Source: Craterostigma plantagineum
Lineage: Eukaryota; Streptophyta; Magnoliopsida; Lamiales; Linderniaceae
Assembly (NCBI GenBank): GCA_027422505.1
Contig: JAPQWV010000660.1
Coordinates: 186,001 to 250,000 of the forward strand
Reading direction: 5' to 3'
DNA length: 64,000 nt
The first letter of the stretch is position 1, and each line of letters opens with the position of its first letter. Of the stretch, positions 1 to 11,500 are shown piece by piece. The notes under the pieces are model-generated. The model saw nothing but the letters and a program-made list of their open reading frames with translations, was not told where the DNA came from and did not search any database. The position numbers and the translations under genes are program-made.

Positions 1-508
1 TGGCATATGACATGGACTGTCGGAGAATCAGAAACAGAAGCTTATTAGGTGTTCAGAAGTTGCAGCAATCGACTGATGAATTGAATTGGAAAATACAAAT
101 GTAAAACAGGGGAGTGCGTAGAATAAGACAATAGAGGCTGATTAAAGTTCAGACCAATCACATTAAAATTGTTTGCAAGTTCAGACCAATCACATAAACA
201 CACTATCGTTGCTTCATGGTTGGGTTATTCCGACCAATCAGACGACGAGGGTATTAATCACATCAGGGAAAAGGTCTGACTGATCAACTTTGAGCCAATC
301 ACACAGCAGGTGAAAGATACTTTTGCATCTCTAACTCAGAATCAGAACAGTCAAATGAATGATAATTGTTGAGTTGCAGTCGTCCCACATCTTATTCTAC
401 CCCACACTACCTTAAAACAGACGATTTCGTAAGAAACAGAGACATTTGGCGAGCGAAAGAAGATCGCATGAAAAGCTGAAAGAAGGGAACTTTATCGTAA
501 AAATTGAC
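1..508 (-). other. Part of intron 1 of the SULTR4-type gene
   Basis: No coding similarity is visible on either strand. The stretch holds a 17-bp direct repeat, GTTCAGACCAATCACAT, at 147-163 and 179-195, plus two more CCAAT-containing variants near 229 and 293. Confidence 0.6.
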
Positions 509-823
509 CTGGGGAACGAGCATGACGCCGACGGTCGTGCCGGCGACGAGGTCAGGCTGGAGATACTCCCGCCATTTATACTCGCTCATCCAACGGTAGC
601 AAGGGAACAGCGTTTTGATCCAGTCCGTCCACGTCATCTGCCTCATCTTGGCCCTCCATTTCGCGGCCAAGGAAATCGACGGCGCCGATAGAGACGCCGA
701 CGACGACGGCGTGGAGGTGGGATGCTGCAGCTGGATAATCTTTAGAGGCCTCTGCGACAGGGACGTGAGGTCACGCGCGCTCGGCGACGCGTATGCGTGA
801 CCTCTGCTCATGCCCTCCTCCAT
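509..823 (-). CDS. SULTR4: SULTR4-type sulfate transporter, first exon only (gene continues beyond window)
   Basis: N-terminal coding exon of a group 4 sulfate transporter (SLC26 family). In other plants these sit in the tonoplast and export vacuolar sulfate. The exon reads a polar N-terminus containing ARDLTSL and IQLQHP, then DWIKTLFPCYRW, then the start of the first membrane domain, DLVAGTTVGVMLVPQ, which is the usual entry to the sulfate-transporter domain. A clean donor (CAG|GTCAAT on the minus strand) closes it at 509. An in-frame ATG at 823 is used, with a second Met four codons later. The next expected segment, following on from VPQ, is not found in positions 1-506, so intron 1 leaves the window and most of the protein is unseen. 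Family identity is firm; paralogue assignment is from N-terminal resemblance only. Confidence 0.82.
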
Positions 824-973
824 GAATCAAATGAAAGAAGGAAAAAAAAAAAGGGAAAATCGAAACAGAGCCTTCAAGCTAAAATCAGCTGCAAATTGTT
901 GAATATTTGGATGGTTCTGCTTCTTGGCGACTTTTCATTAATTGGCGAATCAGGTCTCGTGCTGACTGTTCTG

Positions 974-1008
<35 letters not shown>

Positions 1009-1504
1009 TTTCGTACGTAACGAACGTCGACTTTTCTTTTATTTGTTTATTTCTTTAAAATAAAGTAACAGACTTCGTAAATAATTCTTACACTTCGTAA
1101 ACTCACAGATAGCCACGAAACAGAATCTTAGGGAAGAGAAGGCGAGCGATGAGGACCATAAGAAGCACCAGAAACGGACAAGTTAGCAAGCACGTGGATA
1201 TTAGGATCGATGCTTCGTTAGCTTTAATGTTACATTACTAATCATTATTAGCTTTGCTGTAATAAAATTACTTGGATGTGGCAGTAAAGCTAGGTTCTTT
1301 TTCTACCAAGCGATGATGTTGATGTACATCGACGCTTTCATGTGGTTGGAGTGTACGAGGACAGTTTTGCGTCTAAGTTCAGAACAAGGTCCTACGTGTA
1401 TGTCCTTTCGTGCCATGTTGGGGTTCCAAAGAGTCATCTAATTTTGAACGTGCAAGTAACTAATCGCTGCAAATTAATAATAATAACTAGTACCTTCCGT
1501 ACTC
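824..1504. other. 5' flank of the SULTR4-type gene
   Basis: AT-rich upstream sequence without a supportable gene. It includes a TA dinucleotide microsatellite at about 974-1005. Promoter elements could not be assigned confidently. Confidence 0.5.
974..1005. repeat. (TA)n microsatellite
   Basis: About 15 uninterrupted TA units in the 5' flank of the sulfate transporter gene. Confidence 0.9.
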
Positions 1505-1507
1505 TAA

Positions 1508-2337
1508 GGGGGTGTTTGTTTTGGGGTGATCCTCCAAAACATCACCGTGATCCTTCTATCGCTTCCTAATCACCACGTTTGTTTAGCGTGGGTGATTAGT
1601 CATCGCCGTGATGGAGGATCACCGAGGTGATCAAAACGGGGTGATATTCCAGCTTTTGGATCACCCCCAAAAAGCAGGGTGATCCTCCATCACCATGATG
1701 GGGTGATATTTTCAGTATTTATTTGGACAAAATTATCCCTTGTCTTTTACATTCATTCCTTATATACCCTTATTCCTATTTTGAATTACATAATCAACAT
1801 ATTTAAATCTTAAAAAATATATGTTAAATGCTAAAATATAAAAGAAGTATGTTGTAGGATTATAGAAAATACTTATAATTAATAATTGATTAAAAAGCTT
1901 AAAAACTTAAATAATTAATGAATAATTATATCAAATACTTATATTTAATAATTGGTTATCTATGTTTAAAGTCTAAAAAAATATAATAATTCTATTGATG
2001 AATTATATGGCATGCTTATAAGTAATGCTTAAAAATAATACTTGATTTTCAAATATTAATAACTATCACGTTAAATATTATCCTAAATGAACATATTAAA
2101 ATATTTTTATTACATAATGTACATAAGGTTAAATATGTCATTTACACAACATTACCCCAAACATCACTGCGATTAAACAAACACAATATTTCAATATCAC
2201 ATTGATATGCAAAATGAAATATCATCCCAAAACAAACACAGTGATGACATATCACCTTGATCCACATCACAGTGATATCCACATCACGGCGATGTGAGTA
2301 TCACCGTGATGTTGGATCACCCGAAACAAACACCCCC
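1508..2337. mobile_element. Tourist-like (PIF/Harbinger) MITE, 830 bp
   Basis: The termini are inverted: GGGGGTGTTTGTTT with GGGTGATCC follows at the left, and the reverse complement closes the right end. The flanks are TAA at 1505-1507 and TAA at 2338-2340, the 3-bp TWA target duplication typical of PIF/Harbinger elements. The ends are full of short palindromic ATCACCGTGAT motifs, while the centre is very AT-rich and has no ORF, so the element is non-autonomous. Classification rests on terminal sequence plus target duplication. Confidence 0.88.
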
Positions 2338-2504
2338 TAAGTGGGTGCTTAAGAATATAATTATATTTATGTTGCTTAAATTTTGATATTTATAATGTTT
2401 AATAAAACATATAAAATGAAAACTAATGTGGTGGGTATAATTAAAATAACTAAAACTTTACAAGTGAAATGATAACTTAAGAAATTAATTAAGTTAAGGT
2501 GAAT

Positions 2505-2935
2505 CTATAGAAAAATACCCAATTTGATAAAATTTTTAGACATAGGTACCCATATCAGAAAATTTTACAGATAGGTACCCGATTTAATTTTTACCAGTTT
2601 CTTTAGTCATGTCGTACCTTCTTGTGCGTATATTGCATACAATAACACGTTGATATAGGGTACCTAAATATAGCATATGTCGTACCTACGGCATACCTGT
2701 GTGTTACATAGGGCGTACCTAAATATATTATACGTCGTACCATTTTCTGTTATATAGGTACCAAAATGTATTGATATAGGGTACCTAAATGTGTTGTATT
2801 GTATGATGTACTTTCGGAGATCGGGTACCTACGTGCAAAAAATTTATTTTGTTAGGTACCTACATATAAACCAGATATGGTACTAAATTACAAGTTTTTA
2901 TCTAAATAGGTAGTTATGTATAAAGACCCTTTAGA
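2505..2935. repeat. Degenerate GGTACC-containing repeat block, possible old TIR element
   Basis: GTACC/GGTACC words recur roughly every 20-60 bp with flanking AGGGTACCTAAATAT-like sequence. The two edges are loosely inverted relative to one another (AATACCCAATTTGATAAAA against the reverse complement of the right edge). No target duplication was found, so an element boundary cannot be fixed. Confidence 0.35.
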
Positions 2936-3283
2936 TAAGGACTAAATTGCTCTGAGATCAAATTGACCGTTCTAGCCACTCTAGACCTAGACCCTTTATA
3001 TAATAGTAATAATTAGATAATAAAGACCTGGGAAGTTATATGTTGATAAGTACATTTATATATCTTAATTCTTACTACGTTGGCATTTCCAAAGAGACGA
3101 AAGCCAACGGTTTTCCAGTAATCCAATATAAAAGAAAAGAGTCTTTTTCTATGAACATTAGTTACATATTATATGTTTTATCGGACTGTGTGGACTGTCC
3201 TGGACTGACACGACTGTCCGAAGTTTGTTTCTTTATTTGTCATTCTTTCATATTACTGTATTGTTCGTCATACATTATTGTTT

Positions 3284-4586
3284 GGGCAAATTTTGTATCA
3301 GGCCCTCCTGTATTTTAAAATTAGGAATCAGGCTATGTCAGTATTTTTTTAGTTTTAAGGACGTATTTTTTCAAAAATTAAGTAAAAATGACCCAAAACT
3401 GTGATTTGACGAAATTACCCTTAATAAAAGTGATTTCTGAATGGTATTTGACGTCAGTTTTTATGTTACATAGTTATACTGATTTGTTACCGTAACAACC
3501 GCAAATGTTACTTTAACGTCATAAGACGTTACTTATCGACAGTAAAATGTTATTAACAGATATATTTATTACATCGAACTATCGAACCCCATTTTTCGCA
3601 GTGATCGAGCGCACTCGATTGTTAACACATTGTTTTGTTTTCCATCATGTGGTATTACACCCTAAACCGTAAACCCTAAACTCAACGTGACGACCATTAG
3701 CGTTCTCCTATAAAAGATCGAATCATTAGCGTTTCGATCTTATTACACGTTTCGAGATTAAAAATTGGTAACCCATTATAGGATCATTGCTCCCTATAAT
3801 GATGAATTTTCTGTCTAGAAAAACAGGGGGAGGATGATCGGGTGGAGGGTTCAAGAACAATTATAATGTTACACAATTGTACTGATTTGTTACTGTAAAA
3901 ACCGTAAGTGTTATTTTAACGTCATAAGACGTTACTTATCGACAGTAAAATGTTATTAACAGACACATATTTCTTACATCGGACTATCGAACCCTATTTT
4001 TCCCACTGATCGAGTATTGCTCCCTATAATGATGAATTTTCTGTCTAGGAAAACAGGGGATGGTCGGGTGGAGGGTTCGAGAACAACTATAACAGTTTTG
4101 TGCTGAAAAAAAACACTTCCTTTCATTTGGATAACAACAGTCTTGTATTGAGTATCATATGACGTCTATTTAGTAATAAACGAAGTCGCAGAAGTACCAC
4201 ATCATTAAAGAATAATACCGATTCCTGCAGTAACACATTAACAAATGATGTTGCAGGAATCGGTATTATTTTTGAATGTTATGTTACTTCTGCGGCGTCA
4301 TTTGTTATTAAATAGACGACATATGGTACTCAATACAAGACTGTTGTTATCCAAGTGAAAGGAAATGTTCTTTTTCAGCGCCGAACTGTTATAATTGGCT
4401 GGAACGGATTATTTAGGTATACAGCGTAATTTTGGCATATGTGAGGGTTAAATATGTCTTTTTGCGTCATTTTAGGGCCTGAACACTGAATTTTTCGAAA
4501 AGTTGGTCCTTAATACTAAAGTCCACTGAAGAGGGGTCTGAACCCAAATTCAAACATGATACTGGGGCCTGAACTTGAATTAACCC
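3284..4586. mobile_element. Non-autonomous Mutator-like element (MULE) with foldback core, 1.3 kb
   Basis: The perfect 9-bp direct repeat TTATTGTTT flanks it at 3275-3283 and 4587-4595. The ends are GGG...CCC with a diverged terminal inverted repeat of about 80 bp (TCAGGCCC and TTAAGGACC blocks in the same order). Inside are direct repeats (3461-3609 with 3861-4014; 3785-3861 with 4016-4087) and a hairpin (4089-4229 with 4252-4392). No ORF is credible. The 9-bp duplication is the Mutator hallmark; the lack of a transposase means it needs a helper. Confidence 0.8.
4089..4392. repeat. Long inverted repeat (two ~141-bp arms, ~22-bp loop)
   Basis: The arms 4089-4229 and 4252-4392 are near-exact reverse complements: for example AATAATACCGATTCCTGCA at the inner left arm is matched at the inner right arm. 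The structure lies in the right third of the non-autonomous MULE and could fold as a stable stem-loop in DNA or RNA. Confidence 0.88.
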
Positions 4587-4612
4587 TTATTGTTTTGCAC
4601 TGACATTATATA

Positions 4613-4854
4613 CTGCCTCCGTCCCGGTAACTTTATCACGTAAGTTGCCGGGCACGTAAATTAATGTTGTATTATCATAATAATATAGTACAACAAAAAG
4701 GTAATAAATGGTATATTTTGACACGTCTTTTAAGAATATTGAATATTATTATATTGATTATTTGCAATATTTTTTTTCTAAATAATGAAAGGTAATAAAA
4801 TTAGTGGGACGTCCGAAATGGCAAAATGTGATAAAATTAGGGGGACGGAGGGAG
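4613..4854. mobile_element. Stowaway-like (Tc1/mariner) MITE, 242 bp
   Basis: The termini CTGCCTCCGTCCC and GGGGACGGAGGGAG are inverted, flanked by TA at 4611-4612 and 4855-4856. This is the classic Stowaway signature. There is no coding capacity. It sits about 20 bp from the MULE-derived element. Confidence 0.9.
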
Positions 4855-4856
4855 TA

Positions 4857-5731
4857 TGATATTTGGTGATGATCTGATGAAGAGAACCGATTCGAGCAGC
4901 AGCCACTCACTGCTCATTATAACAAAGTCTCAGCTATAAGATTATTAATAACCAATAAAACCACCATTTTTTCCTTTGCGGCTGGTTCCGTTATAAGAGG
5001 GATTATAAAAGCCCAGTATAATTTTTTTTATTACAAGCCAATATAATTTATCTTGCCTGATAAAACAGTTTATTTATTATGGGCCTTTCTTCTACTATCG
5101 GTCTGAAATACTAGTTGCGGGCTGGAAATACTAAACCAAACATTAACTAAGGTAATATTATTTATACTATATGGGCTTATGGGGGAAACCAAACGGACCA
5201 AGAGTTGCTATCTTTACATCAAACTGAACTGCACTAAGTTATTACATCAAAGGAAGCCCAGTTATTCAACCAATAGCACTATAGATTGGGCTTGGGCTAA
5301 AGCTAATGAATAATGAAAAACTACGCTGATGGATTGATTATACGATACTGGTTTTATTTTATTTATATTTTTGGAAGGTAATTATCTAAAATAGGATCTT
5401 AGAATTCTGAATTAGTAGCGGTCACTAGAATTAAGATCATGTATCCATCCATCCAGGACGTATTTATCGTCTAATTTGTAGTAGGTTAAGGATACGATTT
5501 TTATGTCTAAAAAAGGAAAGAATCGAAGTAAAAATCGTCAGATCCCAAGCGTACGGGTAATGGAATGGCGCCGATCCAACGACGGAAAACTCGCGCCTCG
5601 ACGAAGCATGCAAGAGACGTGCCACGTCAGCATCCCAACAATTCTGATTCGATAAAGTCGAATCTCCCAAAATTACTTGAAATAGTTCGATAAGTAAATA
5701 TCTTTTTAGAAAAGTAGAAACCGATTATCCA
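4857..5731. other. 5' flank of the AT-hook gene
   Basis: AT-rich upstream region with several GGGCTT/GGGCCT words (for example near 5083, 5173 and 5288). A minus-strand open frame at 5464-5670 has no recognisable domain and is not called. Confidence 0.4.
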
Positions 5732-7712
5732 ATGGACGCCGCCCGTAACAGTGAAGGCGGCGCCGGTTCTTTCTTCCACCTAACGCCGCTTCACCACCAG
5801 CACCACCACCAAAATACTACTAACCCCTCGGCGTCGACGCAGTCAAGTGGAGCTATTGTTCCTAACATTAACGACAACGACAGCTACAACAATAGCAGCA
5901 ACGCCTCTGCTTATCCGCATTTAGTGGCTTCGGCGGTTGCTACGCCGACGGAGGGAGCGAAGAGGAAGAGAGGACGGCCGAGGAAGTATAATACTCCGGA
6001 GGAAGCCGCGGCGGCGAAGCGCCTCTCGGCATCTTCGTCGTCGACCGCCGCGGCGGGGTCGAGAAAGAGAGTCGGCGGTGCCGCTGGGTCGTCTTCGTTT
6101 CCCGACAAGTCTCAGCTTAACGCGAGTTCTATTGGTAACTCATATGTCCACGTCACTATCCTTTTTTAATGCTTGTTTGTTTGTGTAAAAATACGTACTT
6201 TTGAATGAGTTCAAGATTTTGTTTCTATTTTGCCAACGCGCATTTGTTTTGTATTTCTCTCTCAGTTTTATAGCTTTCTGAATGAAGACATCTATTCAAC
6301 ATGTATAAGCTAAAATGCCGCATGCTCATCAAATTCATACATGCTTTTGTGGATATTGAAATTTGCTCTCTTTCATGTTGAAAAAATCATTCTTTATTTA
6401 TTTGTATTTGATCAATACATTGGGAATACGATCAATGTTACTGTATGACTAATCTACTGCTTTCGAGAGGCAGGTACTGCGGGCCGAGGCTTCAGTTCGA
6501 GCGTCGTCACTGTTGCTGATGGAGAAGTATTTTTTGCCCGTTTCTTCCTCTTGCTTACTACAACTTGTATCTCATGTTTTACTTTCTAGGTAGAAATGTA
6601 TCTCATGCAAGTACTTGTTGAACTAAATTTGCTGCAAATGGGATTTGTCTGATGATCCAAAATATGATATAATTGCATCTTTCTTTCTTTTTTGTTGTTC
6701 GTGGCTTCTCGATGTTTCTGCAACGAGATGATTGATGACTTGTGTAGCTCTTTCTGCTTAGAAAAACATCATGTGTAATTAGCAGAACTTAGATGGATAT
6801 CCTCGTTTCTTTTTACTTTTGAAACATATTTCCCTGATTATCTTGGTAGGATGTTCGTCAAAAAATCATGATGTTTATGCAACAAAGTAAGAGGGAAATT
6901 TGCATTATCTCAGCTTCTGGCTCAGTCTCTTGTGTAAGTTTTCGCCAGCCAGAACCGCCCGGCCACATTATTACATGCAAGGTAAATATATTCCATTGCA
7001 TCAAAGGGATCTTTCTCTTCGAGCATTCAAACGCCATAATGCATCAACGACACCTATATCTAAAACTGTGTCCAGAAAGTTGTCAAGCATTTTCTTCGCC
7101 TACTCTAACCATTGAAGCATTTAGTGTTTTCTGCAATGATTGAATCCATTGCAGGGCATGTTCGACATCCTTTCGTTGTCTGGATCTTATATTCATACGA
7201 ACGATGGAGGACACAGTGGAGGACTCAGCGTGTCCCTTTGTACTTGCGAAGGCAAAATCATCGGTGGAGAACTTGGTGGGCCCCTAGCTGCTGCCGGTCC
7301 AGTCCAGGTAAAACATCACATGCCCCTCGAGAATCTTAAATGTGATGATCTATATAACTTGTCAATTGCTCCCTTTTCACAGGAGCTTCATCGAATGATT
7401 TAGAATTGCTTGCTTAAACAGGTCATCATTGGTTCGTTCCTCATCAATGTCAAGAAAGATATTAACGGGGTTCCTTCTTCTGGGAAATCAACGGCTCCTC
7501 CTGGTGGTGGAGGTGGCGGCGGCGGCGGCGGCGGTGGTGGTGGTGGCGGCGGTGGTGGTGGTGGTTTGAACTTGCATGGTTCTTCCCATCAGTTTTTCGT
7601 ACAACAACATTTTACGCCTGCAAATTCAATGGGATGGGGGGGACAAATGGGTCACGGATTGCAGCAGTTATATCCTGAGAATTTCAATTATCAGCACATT
7701 CCGAGAGATTAG
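5732..7712 (+). CDS. AHL: AT-hook motif nuclear-localized protein (AHL, AT-hook plus PPC/DUF296)
   Basis: Predicted DNA-binding nuclear protein of 343 aa. Exons 5732-6134, 6474-6526, 6850-6981, 7155-7307 and 7422-7712 join in phase. The N-terminus is His/Asn/Ser-rich. One AT-hook, KRKRGRPRKY at about residues 77-86, should insert in the minor groove of AT-rich DNA. The PPC domain follows (about 142-260): VVTVADGE, IMMFMQQSKREICIISASG, FDILSLSGSY, GGLSVSL and PVQVIIGSFL. In this family the PPC domain mediates homo/hetero-trimer formation and recruitment of partners. The intron-rich structure and RGRPRKY core fit the clade with type II/III hooks. A run of about 21 glycines lies in the last exon. 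The conserved GRFEIL hexamer reads GMFDIL here. Which paralogue it is cannot be decided. Confidence 0.93.
7503..7565 (+). repeat. GGN trinucleotide repeat encoding ~21 glycines
   Basis: A mixed GGT/GGC run inside the last AHL exon encodes an uninterrupted glycine tract. The interrupted codon mix suggests it is not a freshly expanded pure repeat, but its length may vary between accessions. Confidence 0.92.
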
Positions 7713-8553
7713 ATAAAGATATCTCCACTTTTTTTGCCGTCTTGCTTTTTTTTTTCCTCGTAAGGTTTTTGTTTGGATCGGGTAATTATACCGTTCCTTG
7801 GCTATCTTTAGGGGGTTATTATGGCTTTACTTCCTTTTTTGGTCTGGTTAGGGAAGGTGTTCAGATTCTTATAAAGGATGTAGTAACTTGTTTTGTGGTT
7901 GTCAAGTGCACTTGTACTCATTTTGATCAATAAAAAGCAAATTATATTTGTTCTTATTGCATCTATGGTTCCATTTTTTTTCCTCGGTCGCTCGACTAGA
8001 TGATCTCTTCATGGCATCGATCATCTATGTACTTGTTATTCAGTTGGTTACTCATTTAAAATGAGGATATTACAAACACATACAACACACCCACACCTCT
8101 AATTGATCATAATCTTAATCCTAACCTTCAAAACGAAGGAACAAAAAGGAAGATATCAGCCATGCAATAACGTGCTACCTCCATGCCCATCGCAGGCCAT
8201 TTACACCTTCGGGTACAACTTGCCACTTCCGGGCCGGGCCGGGCCTCTAGTAGGATTGGGTTTTTGGTCTTTGAACTCTTACCAACTTCTATTCGATATT
8301 TTTACGTTAGTAAGTTCGTTCCAACTCCAGCTAGGATCCGAAGATGATGTATAAATAGCAGCTACGTTACAACAAAGAGAAGTGTGTGTGCCATAACTCA
8401 GACATCTCTTTCTTCACTAGTAGATAGTGTATATAAAGCATCCATAAAAACTATGGGGAAAATAAATTAAATTAAAAACAATCTACATGTAAGGGATGGC
8501 GTGTGTGCACATAAAATCCATGTCTTCGAGATATATACGAAGGCGGGGGCAGT
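7713..8553. other. Convergent 3' regions of the AHL and myosin genes
   Basis: The AHL and myosin genes end tail to tail. A canonical AATAAA at 7929-7934 is a likely polyadenylation signal for the AHL transcript. No further gene is supported. Confidence 0.5.
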
Positions 8554-11500
8554 TTACTCAATCTGTGGCAGCAGAAAGCTGAAGTCTGAGTTTTCTCGGA
8601 CCAGCGAAGGTGGATCGATGTCAGAAATTTCTATTTGCTGCATCGACTTAGATATGTCATCAACAGAAAATGGTATGCTGCGGAAGAAGATAGATTGTGT
8701 AAATTCAACTTGTGAGGCCTTGAAGAAAGTTCAGTTGCAAACATGAAGTCAGATACCAAAGCTAACCTGGAATCATCGTCCAAGAGAAAGGAGTTGCTCA
8801 CCGCATTGTTCGAATCTTCGGTCATCAAAACTCTCATGCTCGATATAACCTGTCGACGGAAAAGAAAAAGGAATGACTCGAACCTAGTTTTTTTCGTAAT
8901 GGCATCTGTAGAATAGAAACTCACATCTGAAGAAACGCTGTGGGTGCCATATTTATCATCCCAATACATTGTACTGATACGATACAGTTGTTGAATGCTC
9001 AACACCTAATTAATAGCACAAGAGCTTGTCAATCACAAGAAGAAGAGATTAGCTTGTGAGACTTTTTAATATAGCTTACTGGACAGAGGTTGTGGCTTAT
9101 TTCATCCAATGTTTTCTTTGGCTTTTGGTGGATGACCTGGAAGGAAATAATTATGAACAACTGGACATTGTAATGCAAGTTAAGAATGAAGAATGAACAT
9201 ACAAAATGCATTATTACCAGGAATCCAATGGCTTGTCTAATATGTTTCAGCTCTTCCCAAGCCGAGCCTGAGTACTGCAGTGTTTGTGATGATTAATTTG
9301 ACATAACTAAATGAAACATAGAAGGGGAAAAATATTTTGCGACTTTAAATCACCTCATCAGTAGCCCTGTGGCACCAGAGTTCTAATTCAGCCAATCCAG
9401 CCTTCACATATTCCCCATTGCTAAACGAGCAGCATTCTCGTCTTAGCAGAAGACTGCATGGTTAGCGATTTTCACTAGGGCTATATTACATGAATGATAC
9501 AGACATCAGAGAAAGTAACAAGTTGAAAACTATCACCTGTTAAATAACTGAACATTTATGAATGAAAAAATCTGTGTGAACACCTTGCGGACTAAGAATG
9601 GTGGTACCTGAGAAAAAAATAACTCAACATCACGAGGGAAAGATATATAGAAGAGGAGAAAAAGTGAAAAATCAGCATAAGAAAGTCGAGACAAACATGA
9701 TTAGCTTTCAAAGTCTCCAAGAAATTTTCAAGGCTCTTCACGATTCCCTGCCAGTGAGCAATCAGTGCTTGCTGGGCTGGTGTATTCCCAACAGATCTTG
9801 CTCCCTTGACTAGGCTTGCCCTAGAAGTTCTTGGGGCCTATAATTGAACAAGACACAAGAGCAGTCGAGCATGTACGGAATTGTTTGTAACAAAGCCAGA
9901 CCATAAAGAAAACAAAGAAACCATCTGTGATTGTATTTACCTGTATGCACAGGCCAAGCAATGGAGATATCTCCTTCTTTAGATTATCCCTTATAAGCCC
10001 ATAAATTTTCTCAACGTATGCAGTAAGTTGTTGCTTGAACAATAAAGCAGGATACTTGGCTTCCACTTGGCGCAATGTCTCTACTCCAGCAGCCAAGCCA
10101 TTCATAAAGGAAAGATTCACACCTTGTGGAGTTCCGCGGAAGCTCTATATAAAGAGAGAAACCAGTTAGTATCTATTCATAAAAGATCAGACCTCTATGA
10201 TGAATTTGCAACTCTATCACTGTTATTTCATAATGACAAAAAACCTGTGTCATCCTGCCAAATAAAGTGGCTGAGGACGATCGACGTCTTTGAGGTGCCA
10301 TTCCAGCGGCACCACTAGCTTTAAGAGTGCGTTGGAGCAGAAGTAGCAGAGTTGAAGCATTTGACAGCCAATAAGACAACATATCGTTGTTTTCCTGAGT
10401 TTTCTGCAATTTGTATAAAATGTCTATTGTTAATCTATCTCAAACAAGAATGTATTAATGCTTGAGTTTCCTAAACCATCTCAAATATGAATGTTACAAA
10501 TCGTGGTTAAATGACAACCTCAATAGCATGGCCTATAGTTTGGATGATCCAGTCAAAAACACTAGTTCTCTCGACTTCGAAGGATCGCCACTGCAATAGA
10601 CATTTATAAATCACACAGGCTGCAATGGGCCTGTTTCCTGCAAAGCCCAAGTGCTGTGATATGCAACGTATGAGCAGCTCCTGATTTTCTTGCTGTTTCT
10701 CATTAAGTGATTTCTGTGGTTTGTCATCGGCTTCGGTTGACGTTGGGCTGTGCACTTCCTACGAAAAGTCAAAAAGCGTGAAACGAACGAAGATAGTTAT
10801 CATGATTACAAAGCAAAACATATTAAGGTCTCAATTCTTCAATACCATGTGCATCTTAGCCTCACCAAAGAGATGGCCGCTATCAGTCCTCTGTGATTGT
10901 TAAAGACGGGAGGTTGTGTAAGTCAATTGTTTGAATTCCCAGAGATGCACAAGGAAGCAATGGAAATTACCTGGATGATGGATCTAGAGCGCCCAGAGAG
11001 GAACTTATTTGGTGCTATTGACACAGCTTGTTGACGAAGAACTTTGTTCTCTGATTCCAAGTTACCAAGTTTCTCCTCTAACCTAGTTATACAGAAAACA
11101 AATATAAAAAAAGAGAGGTGATGTAAAAAAGATCGCAATGAAAATATATTATATATACATGCTATAAGCATTTGATGTCAAAATCAGAACATCGAGAAAA
11201 ATTACAATTATGCAATTGCAACTCATTTATACCATCATTATTATAAAATGAGTTGATCATTCTCCAGCATTGCACTTACAAGCAGCACACATTTGCCAAA
11301 TGGTAATGTAAAGTGAATGCACTTCACATTGTGGTAAGGCAAGTCAATTGAGCAAGCCTTTTTTGGAGGTCCCCAATTGTAGAACGAGACATGGTTGGTC
11401 GTATTACCTGTGCAGAGATTCCTGAAACTGGTGAACTCTTTTTTCTGTCTCTTCTAATTTTGCACGTCTCTCTTCACTGGATGCAAGTGTTTCGGCATAC

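Noticed and set aside
3461..4087. Direct repeats that first looked like LTRs of a retrotransposon
   Set aside because: No TG...CA ends, no primer-binding site or gag/pol; the repeats are internal to a MULE with its own TSD.
5464..5670. Minus-strand 68-aa open frame upstream of the AHL gene
   Set aside because: No domain, no start context, and located in a probable promoter.
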